Part shown: one piece after another, positions 27,441-35,927 of the stretch
Numbering within the stretch: the stretch's first letter is position 1
Layout: the number at the start of each line of letters is the position of its first letter
Assembly (NCBI RefSeq): GCF_023277745.1
Contig: NZ_CP086322.1
Coordinates: forward strand, 7,006,001-7,070,000
DNA: 64,000 bases
Source: Streptomyces halobius
GTDB lineage: Bacteria; Actinomycetota; Actinomycetes; Streptomycetales; Streptomycetaceae
Direction of reading: 5' to 3'
Notes under the pieces: generated by a model
The model's input: the letters and a program-made list of their open reading frames with translations, nothing else
Told to the model about the DNA's origin: nothing
The model's database searches: none
Position numbers and translations under genes: made by a program

Positions 27441-29237
27441 CGCGGCTCCGCTGGCCCGCCACTCAGGGGCGTCAGTCTCTTCGTGAAACTCCAGCAGGTG
27501 TGCACCGGCAAACCGTTCCATGGCCGTGCGGACCTCGGCGGGGGTAACGTAGAAGAACTCCCGGCGCAGGTTGATCCGGTTCACCCGGCGGTCTTCGAAC
27601 TCCTGGTGCAGGCGGCGCTCCAGCCCGACGGCATCCTCACTGAAGATCAGCGCGTGCACATCGAAGCGGAATGGCACCGATGCATCGCCCAACTCTCTGA
27701 TTCGGTCCATAGGTTCTAGTCGCCGGGTCATTCCAATCTTAACCATATGCTCGCCAAAGGAACCGATGTTTGAGATCACGTACACGTAGCCGGCCCGAAT
27801 GTTCGCCTCGCGGTAGTCGACAGCCTCGATTGCCACGTCGACCTCCGCAAGCTTCGTTTCCAGGTGGGACACCGACGCCGGATCCGCCGCACCTGTTGAG
27901 GCCCGCAGCCGCTGGAGCGCGCTGAGGTAGTGATCGCGCTCCTTCTCCAAACGCGCGCGCTCACGTTCGATCTCGCGTTGAAGCGTCTCCTCCTCGCGCT
28001 GCTGTGCTCGCATTTCCCGTCTGTACTCCTTCTCTTCCTCCTGTTTAGCAAGGTAGTCGGCGGTCAGTTCCAGCTCCCGAACCCGCAGTCGGTGGTATGC
28101 CTCAGAGATCTGGATCCGCATGGTGCCCCCGAGCCGGGCGATGGTCTCCCGGGACTTCTCCAACCGGTCGACCTGGGAGTGCAACCTGTAAGGACGCATA
28201 TTGCGCACCGCATAGTCCGCCTCGGCGTTGTACGCCCGAAGCAGCAGCTTGGAGAAATCGCGGACCAGCTTCCGTCCCTTCGCAGCGGAACCATCTACCT
28301 GCCAGTCTGTGGCCGATAGCACCGCTTGCCCGTGCCTCACCATCGTCTTAAGGCGGTCTTTGAGCTCCTGGAGCTCGGCCTTGTATGCGATCGCGTCGTC
28401 CAGCTGGTGCCGGTACTCATAGATCCCGACCTCCTGCAGCATCGCTGTCTCATCGGTCAGGACAATGCCCTGTTGCGCCTGCAGAAGTCGCTGCTCGGCT
28501 AGCTCCGCCTCGTGCAGCACGGCGTCCCGTTGCCGCCGCGCCTCGTCCAGCTGAGTGCTGAGTTGCTCCGACGCTCGCTCCGCCTTCTCCACGAGCAGTT
28601 CCTCATGACGAGCGGCGCCGGCTGTCCGTGCGGCCTCTTCTTGGGCCATCCGCTCCCGCAGTCGCTCGTGATCAGACCTCAACCTCCGGGTCTCGGCGAC
28701 CAACTGAGCTGCATCGAGGCCTTGGATGCGGGCCACCTGCTCCTCAGCAGCGGCTTTCTCGGCAGAGCAGCGATCGCATTCAGCCTGCAGGCTCTCCACC
28801 TCTGCCGCTAGCCGGGCATTCTCTGTGCGAACCTGCTGTGCCTCGGCTTCAGCCTGTCTGCGGCGCCGCCTGAACAAGCCGGTCGCAAGACCACCGCTGG
28901 CACCCGTCGCCTCGCTACGTCTGCTTCCGAGAGCGGCCTCTGTCGACTGCGGCGAGCCTGGCATAGCCGACAGAGCATCCTCGCGGGCATCGGGAGCGAT
29001 GACATCTGCCTCCGGGACGTGCCCCGGCCGCCCCCAACCAGGTGCCGAGGACTGTGGAGCCCAACGTCGCCCTCGGCCCGGCTCCGATGCGGTATCCAGT
29101 TCGTCGGGGACCTCGATCCACAGTTGCCAGCCCGGGGGTGGTGGCGGCCACGCCGGGTCCGGCCGCCACCCTTCGGGAGGGACCCATCCCGGAGGGGGCT
29201 GCGGCCACGATGGCGGCGGATTGAAGCGGTGGGCCAT
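27438..29237 (-). CDS. DUF4041 coiled-coil protein with C-terminal GIY-YIG (T5orf172) domain
   Basis: The 599-residue protein has four parts: a proline-rich N-terminus of PPPxGW-type repeats (about 1-40), long coiled coils (about 130-265 and 395-455), a DUF4041-type middle with ADYAVRNMRPYRL, and a C-terminal GIY-YIG-like domain from 483. The last has GYVYVISN, VKIGMTRR, E540 in LERRLHQEF and a late Glu in LRREFFYVTP. DUF4041/T5orf172 proteins are typically carried by phages and mobile elements. The architecture fits a DNA-sensing or nuclease role, possibly anti-phage. The ATG at 29237 follows GAAGGG. It is less GC-rich than core genes, consistent with transfer. Confidence 0.85.
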   Translation of the reverse strand: MAHRFNPPPSWPQPPPGWVPPEGWRPDPAWPPPPPGWQLWIEVPDELDTASEPGRGRRWAPQSSAPGWGRPGHVPEADVIAPDAREDALSAMPGSPQSTEAALGSRRSEATGASGGLATGLFRRRRRQAEAEAQQVRTENARLAAEVESLQAECDRCSAEKAAAEEQVARIQGLDAAQLVAETRRLRSDHERLRERMAQEEAARTAGAARHEELLVEKAERASEQLSTQLDEARRQRDAVLHEAELAEQRLLQAQQGIVLTDETAMLQEVGIYEYRHQLDDAIAYKAELQELKDRLKTMVRHGQAVLSATDWQVDGSAAKGRKLVRDFSKLLLRAYNAEADYAVRNMRPYRLHSQVDRLEKSRETIARLGGTMRIQISEAYHRLRVRELELTADYLAKQEEEKEYRREMRAQQREEETLQREIERERARLEKERDHYLSALQRLRASTGAADPASVSHLETKLAEVDVAIEAVDYREANIRAGYVYVISNIGSFGEHMVKIGMTRRLEPMDRIRELGDASVPFRFDVHALIFSEDAVGLERRLHQEFEDRRVNRINLRREFFYVTPAEVRTAMERFAGAHLLEFHEETDAPEWRASGAA

Positions 29238-29470
29238 GACAGGCGCCCTTCCGCGAGAAGGTAGGGGACATTCCCTGACATCCATCATGCCTCACGCGCC
29301 GCCCTTCCCGCCCAGGCCAGTGTCTGGGAGCGAATTCGATGACGACGACGCTGTAGATCTGCAGCAGCGACTCTGAAGCCACGACTGCCACTCGGCTCAC
29401 TTCCTCATCACCACGCACGGTCAGAGTGAAAGCCATAGGGACCATTGGCGCGCCCCTTCGCCTCGTGCAG

Positions 29471-29596
29471 ACGGTGGACGACTACCTCACTACCTGGCTG
29501 GCAATGAGGGTCCTCGTCGCTAAGCCGACCACACTGGCCCGCTACCGCGACTACGTCATCAATGATCTCGTCTCTGATTTGCGGCGCGACGAGTGA
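29471..29596 (+). pseudogene. Integrase relic (core-binding domain only)
   Basis: The frame reads TVDDYLTTWLAMRVLVAKPT then TLARYRDYVINDLV before a stop at 29594. This is the start of the SAM-like core-binding domain of a tyrosine integrase (typical DYL-x-x-WL ... L-KPTT-x-x-RY). Everything after it, including all catalytic residues, is missing. It lies about 470 bases from the glnA attachment site and differs from the intact integrase, so it testifies to a separate integrative element. Confidence 0.7.
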
Positions 29597-29847
29597 GGGC
29601 GACTGCGACGGCGACCCCCGCATCGCCCTGCACGACCGGACCACGCGTCGAAGCGTTCTCCGGAGTCGAAGAGAGCCTCTTCTGCTACCTCACAAAAGGA
29701 CACCTGGAGAAGTACCGAGGCGACGTGTACGACCGACGGCTAACTTGGCCGACTGAGTCCTGGGACGCCGAGTGGGGAGGCGCGGTCTCCGTACAGTCGG
29801 ACGGCTCGGTACTGGCCATGCGTCTGCTATCCGCCGAGCAGCCCTAG
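29593..29847 (+). CDS. Doubtful small protein, 84 residues
   Basis: The frame from GTG 29593 has plausible codon use in its second half (VEESLFCYLTKGHLEKYRG, RRLTWPTESWDAEWGG) but a low-complexity Ala/Thr start, no ribosome-binding site and no family match. It may be the 3' end of a broken gene. It ends just before the terminator at 29867. Confidence 0.3.
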   Translation: MRATATATPASPCTTGPRVEAFSGVEESLFCYLTKGHLEKYRGDVYDRRLTWPTESWDAEWGGAVSVQSDGSVLAMRLLSAEQP

Positions 29848-29866
29848 CCTGACCCCTCAAGAGAAC

Positions 29867-29904
29867 GTTTAGGGCCGCCCCCATACACGGGGGCGGCCCT
29901 AAAC
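29867..29904. terminator. Hairpin terminator at the right end of segment C
   Basis: GTTTAGGGCCGCCCCC pairs perfectly with GGGGGCGGCCCTAAAC around a 6-base loop. It holds the same relative position as the hairpin at 15463 in segment A. It is about 160 bases beyond the glnA stop and may now also end glnA transcripts. Confidence 0.88.
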
Positions 29905-29940
29905 ACTGTGATTGACGCTACGTCAGAGATTCGGCCGACC

Positions 29941-30083
29941 GGTGCACACTCGGTGCACGAGAGGGTGGAAAACAAGCGGGAACAGCGAGAACTACCGAGA
30001 GGTGTTTCCGCAGGTCACAGCCTGCTTCCAGGGCTTCAGCCCAGGTCGCCGGGCGCTGCCTCTTAGATGTCGTAGTACAGCTC
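29941..30083. other. Right attachment site overlapping glnA (attR-like)
   Basis: GGTGCAC lies at 29941-29947 and 29952-29958. GTTTCCGCAGGTCACAGC is at 30004-30021, then CCCAGGTCGCCGGGCG, then the glnA stop and last codons at 30063-30083. All spacings equal those left of 15651. The core therefore includes the end of the coding sequence of an essential nitrogen gene, which stays intact. Confidence 0.8.
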
Positions 30084-31472
30084 GAACTCGTGCGGGTGCG
30101 GCCGCAGCTGGATCGGCGCGATCTCGTTGGTGCGCTTGTAGTCGATCCAGGTCTCGATCAGGTCGGAGGTGAAGACGCCGCCCTGCTGGAGGTACTCGTT
30201 GTCGGCCTCCAGGGCGTCGAGGACAGCCGGGAGGGAGGTGGGGACCTGGGCGACGCCCGCGTGCTCCTCGGGGGCGAGCTCGTAGAGGTCCTTGTCGATC
30301 GGCTCGGCCGGCTCGATCTTGTTCTTGACGCCGTCCAGGCCCGCGAGGAGGAGGGCCGAGAAGGCGAGGTAGGGGTTGGAGGACGGGTCCGGGGCGCGGA
30401 ACTCGACGCGCTTGGCCTTCGGGTTGGAGCCCGTGATCGGGATCCGCATGGCCGCGGAGCGGTTGCGCTGCGAGTAGACCAGGTTGACCGGGGCCTCGAA
30501 GCCGGGGACCAGGCGGTGGTAGGAGTTCACCGTCGGGTTGGTGAAGGCGAGGAGGGAGGGGGCGTGCTTGAGGATGCCGCCGATGTAGTAGCGGGCGGTG
30601 TCCGAGAGGCCCGCGTAGCCCTGCTCGTCGTAGAAGAGGGGCGCGCCGGCCTGCCACAGGGACTGGTGGACGTGCATGCCGGAGCCGTTGTCGCCGAAGA
30701 TCGGCTTGGGCATGAAGGTCGCGGTCTTGCCGTTGCGCCAGGCGACGTTCTTCACGATGTACTTGAAGAGCATCAGGTCGTCGGCGGCGGCCAGCAGCGT
30801 GTTGAACTTGTAGTTGATCTCGGCCTGGCCGGCGGTGCCGACCTCGTGGTGCTGGCGCTCGACCTTCAGGCCGGCCTTGTCCAGCTCCAGGGAGATCTCG
30901 GCGCGCAGGTCGGCGAAGTGGTCGACCGGCGGGGCCGGGAAGTAGCCGCCCTTGTAGCGGACCTTGTAGCCGCGGTTGTTCTCCTCCGACCCGGTGTTCC
31001 AGGCGCCGGCCTCGGAGTCGATGTGGTAGAAGGACTCGTTCGACTTCGTCTCGAAGCGCACGTTGTCGAAGACGTAGAACTCGGCCTCGGGACCGAAGAA
31101 CGCGGTGTCCGCGATGCCGGTGGAGGCGAGGTACGCCTCGGCCTTCTTGGCGATGTTGCGCGGGTCGCGGCTGTACTGCTCGCCCGTGATCGGGTCGTGG
31201 ATGAAGAAGTTGATGTTGACGGTCCTGTCACGGCGGAACGGGTCCACGCGGGCCGTGGAGAGGTCCGCGCGCAGGGCCATGTCGGACTCGTGGATGGCCT
31301 GGAAACCGCGGATCGAGGAGCCGTCGAAGGCCAGCTCGCCCGCCGGGTCGAAGGCCGCTGCCGGGATCGTGAAGTGCTGCATCACACCGGGCAGGTCGCA
31401 GAACCTGACGTCGACGAACTTGACGTCCTCGTCCGCGATGAACTTCTTGGCCTCGTCGGCGTTCTGGAACAT
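30063..31472 (-). CDS. glnA: Glutamine synthetase, type I
   Basis: GlnA makes glutamine from glutamate, ammonia and ATP and acts as a dodecamer in the cytosol. The 469 residues are the standard length. Visible signatures are FDGSSIRGF, the metal/glutamate-site [25 protein letters not shown], the ATP-site [13 protein letters not shown] and the adenylylation loop DLYELAPEE with the modifiable Tyr. The start at 31472 follows AGGAGG with five bases of spacing; the longer open frame upstream is not coding. A GlnR-box match lies 100 bases upstream. The last codons double as the attachment core of the island. Confidence 0.98.
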   Translation of the reverse strand: MFQNADEAKKFIADEDVKFVDVRFCDLPGVMQHFTIPAAAFDPAGELAFDGSSIRGFQAIHESDMALRADLSTARVDPFRRDRTVNINFFIHDPITGEQYSRDPRNIAKKAEAYLASTGIADTAFFGPEAEFYVFDNVRFETKSNESFYHIDSEAGAWNTGSEENNRGYKVRYKGGYFPAPPVDHFADLRAEISLELDKAGLKVERQHHEVGTAGQAEINYKFNTLLAAADDLMLFKYIVKNVAWRNGKTATFMPKPIFGDNGSGMHVHQSLWQAGAPLFYDEQGYAGLSDTARYYIGGILKHAPSLLAFTNPTVNSYHRLVPGFEAPVNLVYSQRNRSAAMRIPITGSNPKAKRVEFRAPDPSSNPYLAFSALLLAGLDGVKNKIEPAEPIDKDLYELAPEEHAGVAQVPTSLPAVLDALEADNEYLQQGGVFTSDLIETWIDYKRTNEIAPIQLRPHPHEFELYYDI

Positions 31473-31572
31473 CCAACTCCTCCTAGCCCGGTCACCGGTC
31501 GGCGGACGCGGGATTGCTACTCGGAACGCGACCATGTGCGGTGGCGCGCTCGCCCGACCATAGGCAGGCGGG

Positions 31573-31610
31573 ATTTCCCAAGCATGACCCATTTGTTTCG
31601 CGGAGGTTAA
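31573..31610 (-). promoter_or_regulatory. GlnR box upstream of glnA
   Basis: Read toward glnA the region is TTAAC-N6-GAAAC-N6-GTCAT-N6-GAAAT, with exact 6-base spacers. It matches the actinomycete GlnR consensus gTnAC-n6-GaAAC repeated twice. GlnR activates or represses nitrogen genes including glnA in Streptomyces. A TATGGT -10-like box follows near 31557-31562. Confidence 0.75.
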
Positions 31611-31740
31611 CCGGCACGCGGTCGTCCTCACCCTCCAGTGTGCGCCTCCAAAGGCGCTCCACGTCCGTCCGGAGGCGCTCCCGGTCCGTCTCCGCGGCCC
31701 CTGGGAAATCGAGCGTATGCGGTCGCAGTACCGTGGACGG

Positions 31741-32208
31741 GTGGACAACAGGCAAGCAATCGGATCGTGGATCTCCGGGCCCCGTGCGGCAGCCGAGGAC
31801 ATGGGCGTCGAGTTCGGGTATCGAGGGGAGCGGCTCGGGCTGCCCGAGGAGGGGCCGGGCTCGATCGCGCGTCCGGGGCGCCGCCTGGCTGCGCTCTTCA
31901 TCGACTGGGCGCTGTGCATGATCGTCGCGTACGGACTGCTCAGCGGCGGTCGGCCGCAGGCGGCGAGCAACTGGGCGCTGGTCGTCTTCGCCGTGCTGAG
32001 CATGCTGACGGTCGGCACGGTCGGCTTCACGCCCGGCAAGCGGCTGCTGGGCCTGCGGGTGATCGCGGAGGACGGCGGCCGGCTCTCGCTGCCCCGGGTG
32101 ATGCTGCGCACGATCCTGCTTGTTGTGATCATTCCGGCTGTGATCTGGGACCGTGATGGCCGGGGTCTGCATGACCGTCTTGCTCGGGCTGTGCAGGTCC
32201 GGATCTGA
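31741..32208 (+). CDS. RDD-family membrane protein
   Basis: The 155-residue protein has the RDD signature: [19 protein letters not shown] in helix 1 and [11 protein letters not shown] before the last helix, with [18 protein letters not shown] at the C-terminus. About three transmembrane helices are expected (70-90, 95-112, 135-150). RDD proteins are transport- or envelope-related, with poorly known roles. The GTG at 31741 gives a [10 protein letters not shown]-terminus that I recall from Streptomyces orthologues; ATG 31717 is the alternative. It is divergent from glnA. Confidence 0.88.
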   Translation: MDNRQAIGSWISGPRAAAEDMGVEFGYRGERLGLPEEGPGSIARPGRRLAALFIDWALCMIVAYGLLSGGRPQAASNWALVVFAVLSMLTVGTVGFTPGKRLLGLRVIAEDGGRLSLPRVMLRTILLVVIIPAVIWDRDGRGLHDRLARAVQVRI

Positions 32209-32521
32209 TCCGTGGGGGGTGTCTGGAGTTGACGCCCGGACAAGCGCGGATCTCCGGGGCGGCCTCGTACGGGGGATCGGCCTGGTACGGGCCTGCGCGT
32301 CTGATCCGGTGCGGCCCTGGATCTGCTCCCCTCTGCACCTCGGGATCTCTCCCTCCCGACTACGGCCCCGGATCGTAGACGATCGCTTTTTTGGTCTCCC
32401 GGTCCGCGCTCCATATGGCCCTGGACAGTGCCCACACGGCCGCCAATTCCGCCCCCGCGGCACGTCGGCAACCCCACACACCGCAGCCCCACACATCACA
32501 CTCCCCCACACCCCTCACCGA

Positions 32522-32560
32522 ACAGAACGCCCCGGAGCTCTCCGCTCCGGGGCGTTCTGT
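32522..32560. terminator. Bidirectional hairpin terminator
   Basis: ACAGAACGCCCCGGAG and CTCCGGGGCGTTCTGT form a perfect 16-base-pair stem with a 7-base loop. It lies between the convergent RDD gene and the DUF4191 gene. The rest of the 32209-32581 gap shows no gene. Confidence 0.9.
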
Positions 32561-32581
32561 TCGGGCGTTCTGGGCGGTCGT

Positions 32582-33301
32582 TCAGCGCATCTTGCCGCCG
32601 CCCTTGGGCATCCGCATGCCCTTCGGCATCGGCCCCTTCGGGACCGGCATGTTGCTCATCAGGTCGCCCAGCGCGCGCAGCCGGTCGTTGACCGCCGTCA
32701 CTTGGGCGCCGGGCAGGACGCGCGGCAGCTTCAGCAGGGTCGTGCGGAGCTTCTTCAGCGGCACCTGGTCCTCGCCGTCGCCCACGACGATGTCGTGCAC
32801 CGGGGCATCGGCGACGGTGCGCGCCATCCGCTTCTTCTCGGCGGCCAGCAGACCGCGGAGACGGTTCGGGTTGCCCTCGCCGACCAGCACGATGCCGGCC
32901 TTGCCGACGGCGCGGTGCACCACGTCCTGGCTGCGGTTCATCGCCACGGCCGGGGTGACCGTCCAGCCGCGGCCGACGTTCTCCAGGACGGCGGCCGCCG
33001 CGCCGGGCTGGCCCGCCATCTGCCCGAAGGCGGCCCGCTCGGCGCGCCGTCCGAAGATGATCGCCATCGCGAGGAAGGCCAGCACGAAGCCCAGGATGCC
33101 CGCGTAGACGGGGTGGTCGATCCAGAAGCCGATGGCCAGGAGAACGCCGAATACGACGATGCCTACGCCAGCGACGACAAGACCGACCTTGGAGTCGACC
33201 CGACGGGTCATCTTGTAGGTCAGGGCGATCTGCTTCAGTCGCCCGGGGTTCTCAGCGCCGGCGGCGCCGACAGCGCCCTCAGCTTTTACCTTCCTCGCCA
33301 T
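32582..33301 (-). CDS. DUF4191 membrane protein
   Basis: The 239-residue protein has two adjacent transmembrane helices (about 40-60 and 65-85: VGLVVAGVGIVVFGVLLAIG and VYAGILGFVLAFLAMAIIFG) after a short cytosolic N-terminus. A soluble domain with AVMNRSQDVVHRAVGKAGIVLVGEG-type sequence follows, ending in a Met/Pro/Lys-rich tail. DUF4191 proteins are conserved beside lipA/glnA in actinobacteria. No biochemical function is known to me. Confidence 0.88.
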   Translation of the reverse strand: MARKVKAEGAVGAAGAENPGRLKQIALTYKMTRRVDSKVGLVVAGVGIVVFGVLLAIGFWIDHPVYAGILGFVLAFLAMAIIFGRRAERAAFGQMAGQPGAAAAVLENVGRGWTVTPAVAMNRSQDVVHRAVGKAGIVLVGEGNPNRLRGLLAAEKKRMARTVADAPVHDIVVGDGEDQVPLKKLRTTLLKLPRVLPGAQVTAVNDRLRALGDLMSNMPVPKGPMPKGMRMPKGGGKMR

Positions 33302-33311
33302 ACAGCGCAGT

Positions 33312-33527
33312 CTACGTGGCCTGTGGACGCCCGGTCGCCGCGGCCTCCAGTACGTGCTGTGCCTCGTACCGGTCCTTGGCCCGGCGGCGGTCCTCCAGGA
33401 CCGATGTCCAGGCGTTGCGGCGGGCGGTGCGCTGTCCGCCGCGCATCAGTAGGGCCTCGACGGCACGCAGGGCACCGGTGACGGAGGGAATGGGGCGGGC
33501 GGGGGCGCGGAGCGGCGCTGCCTGCAT
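33312..33527 (-). CDS. Small conserved protein between lipA and DUF4191
   Basis: A 71-residue basic protein (RAPARPIPSVTGALRAVEALLMRGG, then RRNAWTSVLEDRRRAKDRYEA) that I recall as a conserved small gene at this place in Streptomyces. It precedes the DUF4191 gene by ten bases in the same direction and is probably co-transcribed with it. There is no membrane segment or known domain. Confidence 0.65.
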   Translation of the reverse strand: MQAAPLRAPARPIPSVTGALRAVEALLMRGGQRTARRNAWTSVLEDRRRAKDRYEAQHVLEAAATGRPQAT

Positions 33528-33739
33528 GGGGCGGTCTCCCTAAGAGTGGTCGGCGGGGCGGGAGGGGGGAGTGGGAGCAGTGCGTACAGTCATCGTCACG
33601 GAATGGTGTTACCAACGGATGACCTGCTGGTCAAACCCCTATGAAACGTTGACGCGACCCCACGCCCCCCGGCGTGGGGGAGTGCGGGCCGCGTCTCTCA
33701 GCATGTGCCACGATTCACAAGACGGCGCGCCGAGCCGGC

Positions 33740-34690
33740 TCAAACCGCCTGACTGGCCGCCTCGCCCTCGCGCCGCTCGATGGCCTGCTGGTAAAGGCGG
33801 CCGGCGCGGTAGGAGGAGCGGACCAGCGGCCCGGACATGACGCCGGCGTAGCCGATCTCCTCGGCCTCCTCCTTGAGCTCCACGAACTCGGCGGGCTTGA
33901 CCCAGCGCTCGATGGGGTGGTGGCGGACCGACGGGCGCAGGTACTGGGTGATCGTGATCAGCTCGCAGCCCGCGTCGTAGAGGTCCTGCAGCGCCTGGCT
34001 GATCTCCGCGCGCTCCTCGCCCATGCCCAGGATGAGGTTGGACTTGGTGACCAGACCGGCCTCGCGGGCCTTGGTGATGACCTCCAGCGACCGCTCGTAG
34101 CGGAAGCCGGGGCGGATGCGCTTGAAGATGCGGGGGACGGTCTCGACGTTGTGGGCCAGGACCTCCGGGCGGGCGGAGAAGACCTCGGCGAGCTGCTCGG
34201 GGACCGCGTTGAAGTCCGGGATCAGCAGCTCGACGCCGGTGTCCGGCATCGCGGCGTGGATCTGCCGGACGGTCTCCGCGTAGAGCCAGGCGCCGCCGTC
34301 CTCCAGGTCGTCGCGTGCGACGCCGGTGATGGTGGCGTACTTCAGGTCCATGGTCTGGACGGACTCCGCCACCCGGCGGGGCTCGTCGCGGTCCAGCTCC
34401 TGGGGCTTGCCGGTGTCGATCTGGCAGAAGTCGCAGCGCCGGGTGCACTGGTCGCCGCCGATGAGGAAGGTCGCCTCGCGGTCCTCCCAGCATTCGTAGA
34501 TGTTGGGACAGCCCGCCTCCTGGCAGACGGTGTGCAGACCCTCGTTCTTGACCAGGCCCTGGAGGTGGTTGTACTCGGGGCCCATTTTCGCCCGGGTCTT
34601 GATCCACTCGGGCTTGCGCTCGATGGGGGTCTGGCTGTTCCGGACCTCCAGGCGCAACATCTTGCGGCCGTCGGGTGCGACTGCGGACAC
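33740..34690 (-). CDS. lipA: Lipoyl synthase
   Basis: LipA is a radical SAM enzyme that inserts two sulfurs into octanoyl groups on E2 and H proteins. The 316-residue protein shows the auxiliary cluster Cys set ([12 protein letters not shown]), the radical SAM motif CTRRCDFC and the C-terminal RSSYRAG. The GTG start at 34690 has GGGAG six bases upstream; longer frames do not match the family. It lies downstream of lipB on the same strand. Its products are needed by the E2 subunit encoded at 47956. Confidence 0.96.
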   Translation of the reverse strand: MSAVAPDGRKMLRLEVRNSQTPIERKPEWIKTRAKMGPEYNHLQGLVKNEGLHTVCQEAGCPNIYECWEDREATFLIGGDQCTRRCDFCQIDTGKPQELDRDEPRRVAESVQTMDLKYATITGVARDDLEDGGAWLYAETVRQIHAAMPDTGVELLIPDFNAVPEQLAEVFSARPEVLAHNVETVPRIFKRIRPGFRYERSLEVITKAREAGLVTKSNLILGMGEERAEISQALQDLYDAGCELITITQYLRPSVRHHPIERWVKPAEFVELKEEAEEIGYAGVMSGPLVRSSYRAGRLYQQAIERREGEAASQAV

Positions 34691-34814
34691 GTCCGGCTCC
34701 CTACCACTTCGTTTCTTCGGCGTACCCCAGGGTACGCCCGTTGATTCGCACGTCTTTACGCGCACGGCAACCCCGTATGAAGGGGCCGTATTCCTGGCCG
34801 CCCCGGGCCGTCCG

Positions 34815-35630
34815 TCAGACCGCGCGGGGGAGCAGCTCGGCGCCCTCCAGGACGTCCCGCAGATGCCTCTCGACGACGGGCAGCACCTCGGTGAGGGTGA
34901 CCTCACGGCCCAGCTCGCCGGCGAGCGACGCCACACCGGCGTCCCGGATGCCGCACGGCACGATCTTGTCGAACGAGGTGTTGTCCGGGTTCACGTTCAG
35001 CGCGAAGCCGTGCATCGTGACGCCCTTGGCGACGCGGATGCCGATCGCGGCGAGCTTGCGGTCCTCGCGGCGCTGGCCGGCGTTGGACGGGGCGTACTCC
35101 GGGCCGTTCAGCCGCGGGTCGAACAGCTCGTCCGCCGCCCGCGGGTCGAAGTCCAGCTGCAGCCCGCCCAGGGCCGCCCGCTCCTCCAACGGGTCGCCCA
35201 GCACCCACACACCGCTGCGGCCCTCGATCCGGGTGGCCTCGACGCCGAATTCGGCGCACACCCGGATCAGCGCCTCTTCGAGACGGCGCACATGGGCGAC
35301 GACGTCCACGGGGCGCGGCAGCTTCTGGATGGGATAGCCCACCAGCTGGCCGGGGCCGTGCCAGGTGATCTTGCCGCCGCGGTCCACGTCGACGACGGGG
35401 GTGCCGTCCAGCGGGCGCTCGTCCTCGGTCGTGCGCCGCCCGGCCGTGTAGACGGGCAGATGCTCCAGCAACAGGCAGGTGTCCGGGATCTCGTCGGCGA
35501 ACCGGGCGGCGTGCACCCGGCGCTGCTCCTGCCACGCCGTCTCGTATTCCACGGCGTCCGCTCCGAAGCCCAGATGCACAAAGCGCAGCCCCTCGGGTGC
35601 GGGGGTCTCCCCCCGAGAGATCGCAGTCAC
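34815..35630 (-). CDS. lipB: Lipoyl(octanoyl) transferase
   Basis: LipB moves octanoate from acyl carrier protein to lipoyl domains. The 271-residue protein has the family motifs [35 protein letters not shown], the catalytic-pair Lys in [11 protein letters not shown] and Cys in IVPCGIRD. The GTG at 35630 is supported by GAGGAG with five bases of spacing. It is upstream of lipA with 124 bases between. Confidence 0.95.
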   Translation of the reverse strand: MTAISRGETPAPEGLRFVHLGFGADAVEYETAWQEQRRVHAARFADEIPDTCLLLEHLPVYTAGRRTTEDERPLDGTPVVDVDRGGKITWHGPGQLVGYPIQKLPRPVDVVAHVRRLEEALIRVCAEFGVEATRIEGRSGVWVLGDPLEERAALGGLQLDFDPRAADELFDPRLNGPEYAPSNAGQRREDRKLAAIGIRVAKGVTMHGFALNVNPDNTSFDKIVPCGIRDAGVASLAGELGREVTLTEVLPVVERHLRDVLEGAELLPRAV

Positions 35631-35927
35631 GGCAGCTCCTCTTCGAACCTCTGTTGCTTGTCGCTGCGACGTCTGATGCCACGGACCGGCCCAAGCGCCC
35701 CTGCCACTGTACGGGCGCCGGTCGCGGACCCGGCGGGCGGCCGTTGCCGAGTGTGCCGGCGGAGCGCCGTCCCTGCTCACACGATCGGATGAACGCGAGG
35801 CACAGGCGGACAGAAAGGCCCCAAACGCCGTTACATTCACGCCGTCCCACAAGGGCGAGGAGCGTGCCGGAAGAGGGTGAGCCGAGCCCGGCAGCCAGGC
35901 CCGGAAGGCAGGAGACCGGTAGAGCCG

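Larger units (their letters stand above)
9347..30063. mobile_element. Tandem array of integrative elements at the glnA 3' end
   Basis: The island is bounded and internally divided by four copies of the glnA 3' end with associated arm motifs, described at each site. It carries one intact integrase (17287-18588), an excisionase-like gene, a replication-type ATPase, and relics of a second integrase, an IS481 element and a group II intron. Codon use is more mixed and locally less GC-rich than the flanks, especially 26.5-29.9 kb. No FtsK/TraB-type transfer gene is present. I infer at least two and probably three successive insertions. Confidence 0.8.

Noticed and set aside
9347..30083. A tRNA gene as the integration target
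   Set aside because: The repeated core matches the end of the glnA coding sequence. I found no cloverleaf-forming sequence at any of the four sites.
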